64,000 nucleotides of DNA from Candidatus Melainabacteria bacterium. Its GTDB lineage: Bacteria > Cyanobacteriota > Vampirovibrionia > Obscuribacterales > Obscuribacteraceae. Below are positions 54,027-62,237 of this stretch, one piece after another. The position numbers and the translations under genes were made by a program. Every line of letters starts with the position of its first letter. Positions within the stretch are counted from its first letter, which is position 1. The notes beneath the pieces are model-generated. The model was not told the origin of the DNA. It saw nothing but the letters and a program-made list of their open reading frames with translations, and searched no databases. The stretch spans positions 25,454 through 89,453 of the forward strand of contig JABDBL010000008.1 in NCBI GenBank assembly GCA_013288645.1, given 5' to 3'.

Positions 54027-54491
54027 TTATGACAATTCTAAAACGGAAAAACCTTCTATCTGAGCTGCTTCTAGAAGAATAATATCAGCAGCGATAAAAG
54101 CATGTTTTCGAGGGCTGTTACTACACCATGTTAGGGCTGCAGCTAGCTGTAACGCATCGGCGGCGCGAAGTTTGTGCATGCGAAGCAACCTTTCTGCTTG
54201 CTCCCTTAATAAGTCGGTCGGCTGAATCTCGCTCCAACGGTCACGAAGATATTCTAATCGAGCATACGACTGCGCACTTTCTTGAGAGGATATATGTCCT
54301 TCTCTCATAAGTCTGTTCAACGCACTAATTGCTTCAATTGGTGTTGTCCACCAAACTACTTGCTTTCCGTAAGTTCGTGCTATCTGCCTTGCCTTACTAC
54401 TTGTTTTTTGAAAGCAACATAACGGAACAATCGCACTTGTGTCCCAGAATGCGGTAAGCACAGATTGCAATTGCTTTTTCTTTTCAGGCAT
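54027..54491 (-). CDS. PIN-domain toxin (VapC-like)
   Basis: A 154-residue PIN-domain RNase. Metal-binding residues: Asp17 in TAFWDTSAIVPL near the N-terminus, Glu in VVWWTTPIEAISALNRL, and Asp in LRAADALQLAAALTW. It cuts RNA when the antitoxin is lost. The antitoxin gene upstream overlaps it by eight bases, the normal order for VapBC. The product has a slightly long N-terminus (KKKQLQSVLT). Confidence 0.88.
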   Translation of the reverse strand: MPEKKKQLQSVLTAFWDTSAIVPLCCFQKTSSKARQIARTYGKQVVWWTTPIEAISALNRLMREGHISSQESAQSYARLEYLRDRWSEIQPTDLLREQAERLLRMHKLRAADALQLAAALTWCSNSPRKHAFIAADIILLEAAQIEGFSVLELS

Positions 54492-54765
54492 CTTCGCGCT
54501 CTGCTACCATAGCATCGTGCAAAGCTTCTGCAGAGATCTGTGGTGCTGGTAATTGCCAGAAATGATCTTCTATTTCTCCTTCACCGAGAAGGATCATTCC
54601 CTGACTAGCTAGTGCAAGTAATTCATCATCCTGGTCACCGTGCCAGGGAATGATCCTTGCCACTGGGACATCTCGATCCCTCACAATAATTTCTTCTCCA
54701 GTCCGTACTTTTCTCAAATACAGGCTGAGATTGTTTTTAAGTTCTGCTATATTTATTGCTTTCAT
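54484..54765 (-). CDS. Phd/YefM-family antitoxin
   Basis: A 93-residue antitoxin. The Phd/YefM N-terminal fold is clear: KAINIAELKNNLSLYLRKV, then GEEIIVRDRDVPVARIIPW. The C-terminal half is acidic and binds the PIN toxin encoded just downstream. It should bind the palindrome upstream and repress its own operon. It overlaps the toxin gene by eight bases. Confidence 0.92.
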   Translation of the reverse strand: MKAINIAELKNNLSLYLRKVRTGEEIIVRDRDVPVARIIPWHGDQDDELLALASQGMILLGEGEIEDHFWQLPAPQISAEALHDAMVAEREDA

Positions 54766-54793
54766 AATGTGACCATGATAGCCATGAGTATAA

Positions 54794-54806
54794 AGCTATT
54801 ATAGCT
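54794..54806. promoter_or_regulatory. Palindrome upstream of the VapBC-like pair
   Basis: AGCTAT-T-ATAGCT is a perfect 6-bp inverted repeat about 29 bases upstream of the antitoxin start. Phd/YefM antitoxins usually repress their operon through such sites. It could also be a chance palindrome. Confidence 0.5.
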
Positions 54807-54842
54807 CAAATTAGCAAATCAGGCAAATACGTGAGACAAAGA

Positions 54843-55289
54843 CTATGAATCTTCCAATAAGCACAACTCAACTCCAGCTTCTTTAAATTGCTGTGTGGCT
54901 AATTCAAATTCTTCTACCCAGCGCGGATTCTTACTATAAGGAGCAACTTCTCGTGTTATACCGGCTTGAATAACCATAGCTGCACAAGCGGCGCAAGACA
55001 TAAAAGGCCAGGTATAAATAGTGCAATTGTCCAAGGGACGAGCAGCAAATAGAATGGCGTTTCTTTCACAATGCAAAAACATCTTGTATTTAATTTCTCT
55101 ATTATCTAGGCGTTCGGCTAAGTCTTCTACACCTTGGGCTAAACCGTTATAGCCAACCGATACGATACGCCGCTTATGATCGACTATCACAGCGCCAGTT
55201 TGTGTACTGGGATCTTTTGACCAGCTAGCTATATGCTTAGCTAATTCAAGAAAGCGCTTATCCCATTTTTCTTTATCTTCGTTTGTCAT
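54843..55289 (-). CDS. dCMP deaminase-family protein
   Basis: A 148-residue zinc deaminase fold protein. DPSTQTGAVIVDHKRRIVSV is the typical substrate region. The zinc site is HCERNAI (His73, Glu75) with Cys99 and Cys102 in SCAACAAMVIQAG; the usual PC before the Cys pair is SC here. The likely reaction is dCMP to dUMP, feeding thymidylate synthesis. It is upstream of the VapBC-like pair and 26 bases from the pyrE-like gene. Confidence 0.9.
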   Translation of the reverse strand: MTNEDKEKWDKRFLELAKHIASWSKDPSTQTGAVIVDHKRRIVSVGYNGLAQGVEDLAERLDNREIKYKMFLHCERNAILFAARPLDNCTIYTWPFMSCAACAAMVIQAGITREVAPYSKNPRWVEEFELATQQFKEAGVELCLLEDS

Positions 55290-55314
55290 TTTTGCTTTAC
55301 TACAATAATCAAAG

Positions 55315-55935
55315 TTATCTGGCTAATTGTAACCAATTTTCTCTGGCGGGCAAAGCTGGTGAGCCTGAAGCGCATAGAAGGCAGTCAGCGGGTTCCCAGA
55401 TATTTACTTCTTGTTCTATCAAAGAAATAATTAGCCTGTCAGTAAAAGTTTGCTTACCACTAAGGTTAGCTATTACAGCAATCGTATCAAGAACTTTTGC
55501 TCCTTTGTTCGATGCTGCATTGATTACTTTTTTAATGCTTGTTCCACTAATTATGTCATCTGCGCAAAGTAATGCTGTTTCGTCTACCTTCAGATCAAGG
55601 TGGATTTCAGGCTTTTGCACAGACTGTATATAGCCGAATTTGCAGTTAAATAATTCAGCCAAACAAAGACCAATATGCAGACCAAACGGTGGATATGTTA
55701 GCACCCAGTCCGGATTAATTGTCATTTTCTTATTTACTATGTTGAATAAAGATCGAGATATTTCTCGTATTAAAGACTGATTATGTGCCAAATAATCACT
55801 GTTGATATAAAAATCAGAATGATTATTGTTTAGAGAGAATATTGCATGAGGTCCGTATCCCGGATATGTCCAAGTTACCTTGTGTTCTAATAATATCTTG
55901 TGCCAATCAATCATTGTCATGGTTTTCTTGTACAT
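55315..55935 (-). CDS. Orotate-phosphoribosyltransferase-like protein
   Basis: A 206-residue PRTase-fold protein. The PRPP loop reads ALLCADDIISGTSIKKVI, with two acidic residues before the small loop. SLNNNHSDFYINSDYLA upstream resembles the SG-type flexible region of orotate PRTases, where F-K-hydrophobic-(S/N) binds orotate. The C-terminus WEPADCLLCASGSPALPARE is unusual for PyrE. It may be a divergent PyrE or a different PRTase. Upstream Met codons make the start uncertain (55935, or 55914 at MIDWHK). dCMP deaminase follows. Confidence 0.65.
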   Translation of the reverse strand: MYKKTMTMIDWHKILLEHKVTWTYPGYGPHAIFSLNNNHSDFYINSDYLAHNQSLIREISRSLFNIVNKKMTINPDWVLTYPPFGLHIGLCLAELFNCKFGYIQSVQKPEIHLDLKVDETALLCADDIISGTSIKKVINAASNKGAKVLDTIAVIANLSGKQTFTDRLIISLIEQEVNIWEPADCLLCASGSPALPARENWLQLAR

Positions 55936-55960
55936 CGTTATATTATATGCAATATTGAAA

Positions 55961-56344
55961 TTAGTTGTCTTGGCTCTCCTTAGGTTTTAGCGTTGGACTA
56001 TCAACTGCATTTTTTGCAGAATCTTCCTTGCGATGCAAGATCACACCATGAACCGACCACCATACGGGTGGTAAACAATATTTACAGGGGGCAAAATGGG
56101 CCTCGATTGCTTCTTTGCGGAAGTGGAATCGAACTAGGTGAGACTTGCTAATACACATACCGAAAGGGCAGCTTGGTCGATGGAATTTGTGAGAAAAGCT
56201 ATTACCGTAGTACTTGTATGGTAATGGCTCTTCTATTGGCTGCAAAAGCTCTTGGGCTGAAATAGTTCGACTAAATTCAAACCAAGCTAATAGCGCGATC
56301 ACTAAAGCAGCAATGTAGCGATGAAAATTTTCAAAACATCTCAT
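55961..56344 (-). CDS. Exported protein with Ada-like zinc-binding motif
   Basis: A 127-residue protein with a signal segment (YIAALVIALLAWFEFSRT). The mature part carries YYGNSFSHKFHRPSCPFGMC, then KEAIEAHFAPCKYCLPP. This is the YxGNxxSxxFHxxxC ... PCxxC pattern of Ada-type Cys4 zinc-binding domains, usually found in Ada or alone in small bacterial proteins, here exported. The C-terminal tail (SAKNAVDSPTLKPKESQDN) is polar. It probably recognises zinc or a thiol ligand in the envelope; the function is not known. Confidence 0.7.
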   Translation of the reverse strand: MRCFENFHRYIAALVIALLAWFEFSRTISAQELLQPIEEPLPYKYYGNSFSHKFHRPSCPFGMCISKSHLVRFHFRKEAIEAHFAPCKYCLPPVWWSVHGVILHRKEDSAKNAVDSPTLKPKESQDN

Positions 56345-56430
56345 GTAGGAGCTTTATCAGAAGAAACATTTTACTAAACGCAATTGCTAGTAAAAAAGTT
56401 CAAATCTTAAGGCTAAGAGTTATTACTGAA

Positions 56431-56811
56431 TTAACTAAAGGTATGTCTGCCGGCAGTAACTAGTTCTTTATCAAAAGTTCTTAAGCGCATGCGATCTTCT
56501 ACCCCAATTATCCAATCTGATAGAAGTTCAAGATGTCCTCTTCCACGCTTTCCTAGGCGGCTTCTATGAACCTTAAGTTGTCGATAATACTTAAGCAATA
56601 CAGTAAATAGTCTAAACAAAGCTTCACTCTGACTAGTACCGTAACAGTGTAAACCAAGCTCAGGCACACAAGCAATTGTTTTTTTACCCACGGTCCATAA
56701 CTTAGCTGACATGTTGCCATTGCTCCAAGGCAATGAAACAACTTTAACTTCACTAGATTCATTTGATTTCATCAAGTGCCTCTCCAACAGGTCGTCGACA
56801 CTTAGTGGCAT
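56431..56811 (-). CDS. Protein of unknown function with HicB-like centre
   Basis: A 126-residue protein. The segment ACVPELGLHCYGTSQSEALF recalls the beta-beta-alpha pattern of HicB antitoxins (xxPELPGxxxxGxTxxEA), followed by a basic Arg-rich helix (HRSRLGKRGRG). No HicA-like toxin gene is adjacent, so the resemblance is suggestive only. It lies between miaA and the Ada-like gene with gaps of about 100 bases on each side. Confidence 0.45.
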   Translation of the reverse strand: MPLSVDDLLERHLMKSNESSEVKVVSLPWSNGNMSAKLWTVGKKTIACVPELGLHCYGTSQSEALFRLFTVLLKYYRQLKVHRSRLGKRGRGHLELLSDWIIGVEDRMRLRTFDKELVTAGRHTFS

Positions 56812-56916
56812 TCCTTCAACCAGTATAGCTCTTTAATCCGGCGCGTCTAGAGATAGACGCATAATTAGTAATTGATTTCTGATAATAATCATAAATAGTG
56901 ATTTTCCTCATCAATA

Positions 56917-57864
56917 CTATCGATGCAAAAGGTAGTCTGGCAACATTTTTGTTGACTTATCCATTGTATTTGTAAAGGAGTGAGTTTCGTCTATTAGAAT
57001 CCAGTTAATAAAAGGACGAGTTCTAAACCAAATCATTTGTTTTCTAGCTAACTGAAAATTGTTCCTTATACATTGTGTGCAAGCTTCATCCAGAGATTCG
57101 CTGCCGTTTATATGTGGAATAAATTCCTTATAGTTAATAGAGTTGCTTAATACAGCTTGGTAATTTGAGTTTGGCCAAAGCTTTGTAACCTCTTCAAGTA
57201 AACCCGCCTGCAAATGCTTATTAAGCCGCTCAGTGAGGATTTTCTTGTGTAAGTCTCTATCATTCCAGTTTAACCCTATCCAGGTTGTCTGGAAAGGAGA
57301 TTCAACTTGTGTGGCTAATTGGGAAAAGGGTTTACCACTAATAATAGACACTTCAAGTGCTCTAATAATCCGTCTAAGATCGTTAACGTTTAATCGTGCA
57401 GCTGAAACTGGATCTATTTCGGCCAGTCTAGAGTGAAGCTCTTCATTACCTTTTTGCTTTGCTAATTCATCTAATTGCGCTCTTAATTCGGTCTGCGGTT
57501 TAACGGTAGGAATTTGTATTCCTTCCAATAAGGCTCGTGCGTATAGTCCAGTCCCACCACATAATATGGGTAATTTGCCTTGGGCACTTATTGTGTTAAT
57601 GGCTTCTTTAGCTATTTCTATATATTCAGCAACGGTAAAAAACCTAGTTGGTTCTAACAAATCTAAGGCATGGTGCTTAACTTCAATTTGTTGTTCAACT
57701 GAAGGTTTGGCAGTGCCAATATCCATCTTTTTATAAATTGTGCGTGAGTCTAAAGCGACAATTTCGCCATTAAACTGTTTAGCCAATTCAATGCTTAAAT
57801 CTGTTTTGCCTGTGCCCGTAGGTCCAATGATTGCTACGACAGCAGTTTTATTTTTGGAAGTCAT
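56917..57864 (-). CDS. miaA: tRNA dimethylallyltransferase
   Basis: Adds dimethylallyl to A37 of tRNAs that read UNN codons, using the isoprenoid made by the MEP route (ispG is in this window). The 315-residue protein begins VVAIIGPTGTGKTDLSIELA (P-loop), with VALDSRTIYKKMDIGTAKP (catalytic Asp and Thr sites) and LCGGTGLYARALLEG. SINYKEFIPHINGSESLDEA and RNNFQLARKQMIWFRTR complete it. The start at 57864 is an ATG. Confidence 0.95.
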   Translation of the reverse strand: MTSKNKTAVVAIIGPTGTGKTDLSIELAKQFNGEIVALDSRTIYKKMDIGTAKPSVEQQIEVKHHALDLLEPTRFFTVAEYIEIAKEAINTISAQGKLPILCGGTGLYARALLEGIQIPTVKPQTELRAQLDELAKQKGNEELHSRLAEIDPVSAARLNVNDLRRIIRALEVSIISGKPFSQLATQVESPFQTTWIGLNWNDRDLHKKILTERLNKHLQAGLLEEVTKLWPNSNYQAVLSNSINYKEFIPHINGSESLDEACTQCIRNNFQLARKQMIWFRTRPFINWILIDETHSFTNTMDKSTKMLPDYLLHR

Positions 57865-57879
57865 AGGAAGGTCTTTATT

Positions 57880-58482
57880 TTAAAAGAAACCTTCGCTTAG
57901 CATTACGCCAGCAAAGATCATACAAATAAAATATGCAAAAAATAGGCAAGGTGGCAAAATTAGAATTATACCAAGAGTTTTAAATCGTCCTAACTTAAGC
58001 ACGGAATCGAAAGCAAAAAGCTGCAGCAGCAAAAACCAAATCGACAGGCACCACGAAAGTACATCACCAAACTCAGTGGCATTAGAGAAACAAGTTGTGA
58101 TTGCTTTGAATACTAGAGGAACGAAGGCCCAACCCGTGACTAAATAACACGAACATATAGATGTTGGTTGTTTTAAGAAAGCAGCAAGCAGACGTAAAAA
58201 TAAACCAAGTACAAACCAAAAAAACATCTTTCCTACTAGTGAACCAAACATATTGAAGCCGATATTAGGAACAGTAATTGAAGATGGATTAGCGTCTGCC
58301 AATGCAGATAGAGTAACGATCAATATTGGGACTACCAGTGATGATAATCTAGTAGGATATTCAGTGCTCAGTACGTTAAAGGTCCGAATAGGGCTCATTA
58401 ACATGCCGTAGAAAACATCAATACCAGAGTTTAGGACTATAGGTTGTCTTTGTTCATTTGTATCGGCGGAATTTTCGATCAT
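57880..58482 (-). CDS. Yip1-family membrane protein
   Basis: A 200-residue protein with five membrane helices: near residues 47-65 (LVVPILIVTLSALA), 80-100 (LVGKMFFWFVLGLFLRLLAA), 110-130, 140-158 and 170-195 (LGIILILPPCLFFAYFICMI). The pattern resembles the Yip1 domain of bacteria. It is 10 bases downstream of sppA on the same strand and 15 bases from miaA, so it sits in the middle of that transcript. The function is unknown. Confidence 0.7.
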   Translation of the reverse strand: MIENSADTNEQRQPIVLNSGIDVFYGMLMSPIRTFNVLSTEYPTRLSSLVVPILIVTLSALADANPSSITVPNIGFNMFGSLVGKMFFWFVLGLFLRLLAAFLKQPTSICSCYLVTGWAFVPLVFKAITTCFSNATEFGDVLSWCLSIWFLLLQLFAFDSVLKLGRFKTLGIILILPPCLFFAYFICMIFAGVMLSEGFF

Positions 58483-58492
58483 CGCTATGTCC

Positions 58493-59515
58493 TTAGGGCA
58501 TTAGCCACAAAGGCTGATGAGAATACTTGGATTTCAAAGATTCGGGGACTAAAGCACTGAATCCTATCTGATCATAAGAAGCCGATTGGACAAAAGGCAG
58601 ATTCTCTCCGCCAATAACAGATTCTAGAAAGGCAGCTAGGTGACTGCGAGGACTGGCTTCTTTGACTGGAAGTTTTGCTTTATTGCCATAACGTTCTTTG
58701 CAAATGTCTTGTAAAAGATCAACCGCCATAGTGTAACCGCCTAACTTATCCACGAGATTTAGTTTTAAAGCTTGACGACCAGAATAAATTCGGCCGTCAG
58801 CGATTTTACGTACAGCCTCAATGGGTATCTTACGTCCTTGAGAAATTTCACTAGTGAATTGGTCGTAAGCGTCCAATATAAGACCTTGCAATATCGATTT
58901 TTCTTCTACTGTCATTGCTCTGTAGGGAGAACCAATGTCTTTAAATTGACCGGACTTTATTACTTGCGGTTGTAGTCCCAATTTATCGCCCAGTCCTTTA
59001 AAATTGACGGTAGACATAATCACACCTATCGAGCCAGTTATTGTGCCAGAGTCAGCAACGATTTTGTCAGCATTGCAAGAAACATAATAACCACCTGAGG
59101 CTGCAACATCTCCCATCGAGACAACAATAGGCTTTTTCTCCTCTTTTAAAGTTTTGATTTCGTCTGCGATTTCTTGACTGGTTGGTACAGTCCCACCAGG
59201 ACTATCAACCCTAAAGAGCACTCCTTTTATATGATCGTTCTTAACTGCTTTACGCAATTGTTTTAACACTGCTCCAGCAGTATTCTTTTTTGAAAATAAT
59301 GATGAATCATCTTCATCATCAACAATGATTCCTGATAAGCGGATTACCGATATATGATCATAATCAATGTAGCTTGATAAAGATTCTGATTTATTAGATG
59401 CAACTTGGCTGTCTTCATTAGAGCTTCTTTTAGCGGCACCCAAAATACTAACTGGAATAGCTACCAGACAAAGAATCAAGATTGCAATAGAAAGCCAACG
59501 CTGATTAATTTGCAT
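58493..59515 (-). CDS. sppA: Signal peptide peptidase SppA (short form)
   Basis: A membrane-anchored Ser-Lys peptidase that degrades released signal peptides. The 340-residue protein has one N-terminal helix (WLSIAILILCLVAIPVSIL), then the crotonase-like domain: GVLFRVDSPGGTVPTSQEIA, VVSMGDVAASGGYYVSCNAD with the nucleophile Ser in ASGGYY, ITGSIGVIM and SGQFKDIGSPYR with the general-base Lys. The C-domain has GRIYSGRQALKLNLVDKLGG. Both catalytic residues are present. Confidence 0.93.
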   Translation of the reverse strand: MQINQRWLSIAILILCLVAIPVSILGAAKRSSNEDSQVASNKSESLSSYIDYDHISVIRLSGIIVDDEDDSSLFSKKNTAGAVLKQLRKAVKNDHIKGVLFRVDSPGGTVPTSQEIADEIKTLKEEKKPIVVSMGDVAASGGYYVSCNADKIVADSGTITGSIGVIMSTVNFKGLGDKLGLQPQVIKSGQFKDIGSPYRAMTVEEKSILQGLILDAYDQFTSEISQGRKIPIEAVRKIADGRIYSGRQALKLNLVDKLGGYTMAVDLLQDICKERYGNKAKLPVKEASPRSHLAAFLESVIGGENLPFVQSASYDQIGFSALVPESLKSKYSHQPLWLMP

Positions 59516-59521
59516 ATGTTC

Positions 59522-60808
59522 TTAAGATTGTGGACATAGTCCAGAAGCCGTTTTTGTTTTATCTAGTTGAGAGCTAAAATCACCTGCTTGAGAGCTGAAA
59601 GTATCCGTAGGTGTTCCTGATTGGCCGATACTGTCAGGAGGTATTTGTTTAAGTCTCTCTCTCTCTTCTACGATTTGTTTGTCTAATTTAGCTACAGCTT
59701 CTGGTCCTGACAAGTCGACAAGATTTTGTCTATGATGCTGCAAGTCATCAGCGACAGCGTCCATGTCTCGCTGCTGTTTGCGTAATGTATATTCCATCTC
59801 TAATTGCTTAGAGGCATCTTGTCCTGCTTTAGCTTCGGCTACCATATTTTGTAAATCTTGTAAGTCGTCTGCTGCACGACCTAAACTAACCGAACACTTC
59901 TTATATTGTCTATAAAAAGCTACCAACTTGTCACAAGTTGTGCGAACCATGTTGTACATCATTATTTCTTCTTCTTGGCTCAGCTTGGCTTTTTTGTCTG
60001 CTCTGCTTTGGCTAATACCTAAAGCAGTTTGAATCATACTGCTTCCCATACTAGCTCCTGCAAAAGTGCCAATACCTGGGCTCATCATAGACATGGCACC
60101 CAAGCCACCAAAGGCGGCAGTACTCAACATTTTCATTAATATGTTCGTTAAATGAGGAGCGTTGGATGTAGGCTGTAATTTCTGCACAATAAATTGAATA
60201 TCAGGAGAGCGGGTAAGTGTTGCTTCCCAAAGGTCTGCTAATTGGGCTTTTTCAGCATCTACGGCCGCGCCAGCCTTTTGTTGAGCCTCGCCGTCTGACT
60301 GCATTAAAGCCAGCGGTTGCACTTTTACAGCTGCAGCTTGGTCCATCAAAGAACCTTTATCTGCTTTGCCATTTTTGTGCTTGCCATTACCTTTTATACT
60401 TTGTGCTTGCAATACATTTGAGTCACCATCTTTTGGTACATAGTTAGTCTCACTAACGGTTGACTTAAGTACAGCACCACTGCTAGCGCTATCAATATCC
60501 ACCTCTGCTTGTTGCTTAGGGTTAGAGCTATCATTAAGGTTTAAAGGACTTAAATCCGCAGAATCGGAACTATCCAAAGTTTTTTCTGTTGTACCTTGAT
60601 TATCATTGGTCGTTGGTCCAGCCCCTTGAAACAATTTTTCATAAGTTGGTGAGAGCATTGAAGTTTCTTTCGCCGAAGAAAGTAAACTTAGAGCTTGAAC
60701 TGATTTTGCATTCAAAACACTATTTAAAACGGAGCTCAAGAGCAACGTAATACATACGGCCACTCTAGTCCTCTTTTTTCGATTAGTAATGGCGCTCAAT
60801 TTGAGCAA
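59522..60808 (-). CDS. Exported protein with coiled-coil C-terminal half
   Basis: A 428-residue protein. An N-terminal signal segment (AVCITLLLSSVLNSVLNAKS) is followed by about 170 residues of Ser/Asp-rich low complexity, and then by a small glycine-rich region (AAFGGLGAMSMMSPGIGTFA). Long coiled coils follow (RAADDLQDLQNMVAEAKAGQ, then VADDLQHHRQNLVDLSGPEA). No enzyme motif was found. It is six bases upstream of sppA, so it may share the transcript. Its role is unknown. Confidence 0.65.
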   Translation of the reverse strand: MLKLSAITNRKKRTRVAVCITLLLSSVLNSVLNAKSVQALSLLSSAKETSMLSPTYEKLFQGAGPTTNDNQGTTEKTLDSSDSADLSPLNLNDSSNPKQQAEVDIDSASSGAVLKSTVSETNYVPKDGDSNVLQAQSIKGNGKHKNGKADKGSLMDQAAAVKVQPLALMQSDGEAQQKAGAAVDAEKAQLADLWEATLTRSPDIQFIVQKLQPTSNAPHLTNILMKMLSTAAFGGLGAMSMMSPGIGTFAGASMGSSMIQTALGISQSRADKKAKLSQEEEIMMYNMVRTTCDKLVAFYRQYKKCSVSLGRAADDLQDLQNMVAEAKAGQDASKQLEMEYTLRKQQRDMDAVADDLQHHRQNLVDLSGPEAVAKLDKQIVEERERLKQIPPDSIGQSGTPTDTFSSQAGDFSSQLDKTKTASGLCPQS

Positions 60809-60903
60809 GACTTCACCATAGCTTTTTTCGACACTATACCAAATATTTTTTCAAGCAGGGCTCAATATAGCATACCTATATTACTTTACAAGTAGACATT
60901 TTT

Positions 60904-61950
60904 CTAACTTAAAACTAGCACAAGCATTAACAATAACACGATGATTTGACCTGCTTGATCAAAGGCAAAAGGAGCTGAGCCAAATGCCGCGCTGCCAAGA
61001 GATATTAAATACCAAACCTTGAAACCCAAAGCTAGAAATATTAGGGAGATTAATAGCATTTTGTTAAGCGGAAATTGACCTTGTATATATTCAATTTTTG
61101 ATGCTGATGAAATTTCTTCTTCGGTGGGCAGTAAAGAATTCGATCCAGAAATTCTTTCTGATTTAATTCTGGATATACTAGCTTGATTGGCTTGGCTCAA
61201 TTTATTAATGCCAGTGATTGATAAAGGAGCGACAAAGCTCTCTTTCTGTGCAAAGTTATTCTGCGCAACATTATTTTGTGTGACGTTAACATTAAAAGGA
61301 TTATTAGGAACTGCTTTAACAGACGGTCCAGTGGCAGAACCTAGTAATGATTGGAGACGACTTTCTTGCCCTGTTGGATTTTCGAGAGCCTCATTTTTTT
61401 CAGGTAATGGAACTTTTGCTTGAAGAAGGGGCGATCGCAAAGATTCATATTCTTCATCTTCTGAAAAGCTCTCTTCATAAGCAACGCTGTAGGAAGCAGA
61501 AATTGGTCCATCAAGCACCGGTGAATGTAGACGTGATTTGTCGACGTGATTTTGAGGAGGATTAGACTGAACATTAGCAGATTCTGCCTCGTCTTGATCA
61601 GGATAGGGATTAGCAAAATGATTTTGTCCATCTAACAAAGGCGAATGTAGCCCATTGCGCGAAATACCGTTAGCACGTCCGGTATTGGCTTCACGCTGGG
61701 TTGCCTCAGCAAACCCAACTGGTTTATTGAGTGGCTTGCTTTTTTTGTTTTCTGCCTGTCCGCCCAAGTCTAATATAGGAGAATGAAGTCTGGCGGAGTT
61801 GGAAGTGTTTATTTGCTGGAAATTAGTAGCAGGTAAAATGTTAGCTGTAATGTGAGCATCTGGGACTTTGGGTATTAAACGTTGGCCGCATTCCAGACAA
61901 AAGAGTGATTTATCTTCATTATTAGCCTTACAAATTGAACATTCGATCAC
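60904..61950 (-). CDS. Zinc-ribbon membrane protein with LHSPxLD repeats
   Basis: A 348-residue protein. A zinc ribbon (Cys4, Cys7, Cys18, Cys21) leads a long disordered linker with a repeated short motif: LHSPILD (55-61), LHSPLLD (101-107), LHSPVLD (141-147), LRSPLL (171-176) and a weaker LQSLLG (199-204). Two membrane helices follow near the C-terminus (LLISLIFLALGFKVWYLISL, then IIVLLLMLVLVLS). The repeats look like docking sites in a flexible cytoplasmic tether. The partner is unknown. It precedes the coiled-coil gene at 59522 with a gap of about 95 bases. Confidence 0.75.
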   Translation of the reverse strand: MIECSICKANNEDKSLFCLECGQRLIPKVPDAHITANILPATNFQQINTSNSARLHSPILDLGGQAENKKSKPLNKPVGFAEATQREANTGRANGISRNGLHSPLLDGQNHFANPYPDQDEAESANVQSNPPQNHVDKSRLHSPVLDGPISASYSVAYEESFSEDEEYESLRSPLLQAKVPLPEKNEALENPTGQESRLQSLLGSATGPSVKAVPNNPFNVNVTQNNVAQNNFAQKESFVAPLSITGINKLSQANQASISRIKSERISGSNSLLPTEEEISSASKIEYIQGQFPLNKMLLISLIFLALGFKVWYLISLGSAAFGSAPFAFDQAGQIIVLLLMLVLVLS

Positions 61951-62237
61951 TTTCTGACTCCTTGAAACTACTTTTCTTAACAGTTATTAGCTGAACCATA
62001 GAGCGGTATGATTTTGCGACCTGCTTTCAGTTTAAGGCATTTACGGGTAATTGTGGGCTTTAGATAAATGAAGATCTCAATTTAAACGAATAAAATTTTC
62101 AGAATATCTAATCTTCACCTTATGGTTGCTAAGGCATGCTAGACTGACAAGGCTTCCGCTTGACTGCTTCCTTTAACTATGCTTAAAGAACTAGACTGAT
62201 CAAGCGTAATTTGTATGACTAAATTGGGGAAAAATTC
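61951..62237. other. Divergent intergenic region
   Basis: About 287 bases between the zinc-ribbon gene and the Gly-zipper gene. TGAAGAT (62069-62075) and ATCTTCA (62111-62117) form a loose inverted repeat. GGGGAAAA is a good Shine-Dalgarno just before 62238. No RNA gene or open frame of note. Confidence 0.4.

Noticed and set aside
60217-60447. Plus-strand frame inside the coiled-coil gene
   Set aside because: It is antisense to a clear gene, Leu/His-rich by codon reflection, and without a start signal.
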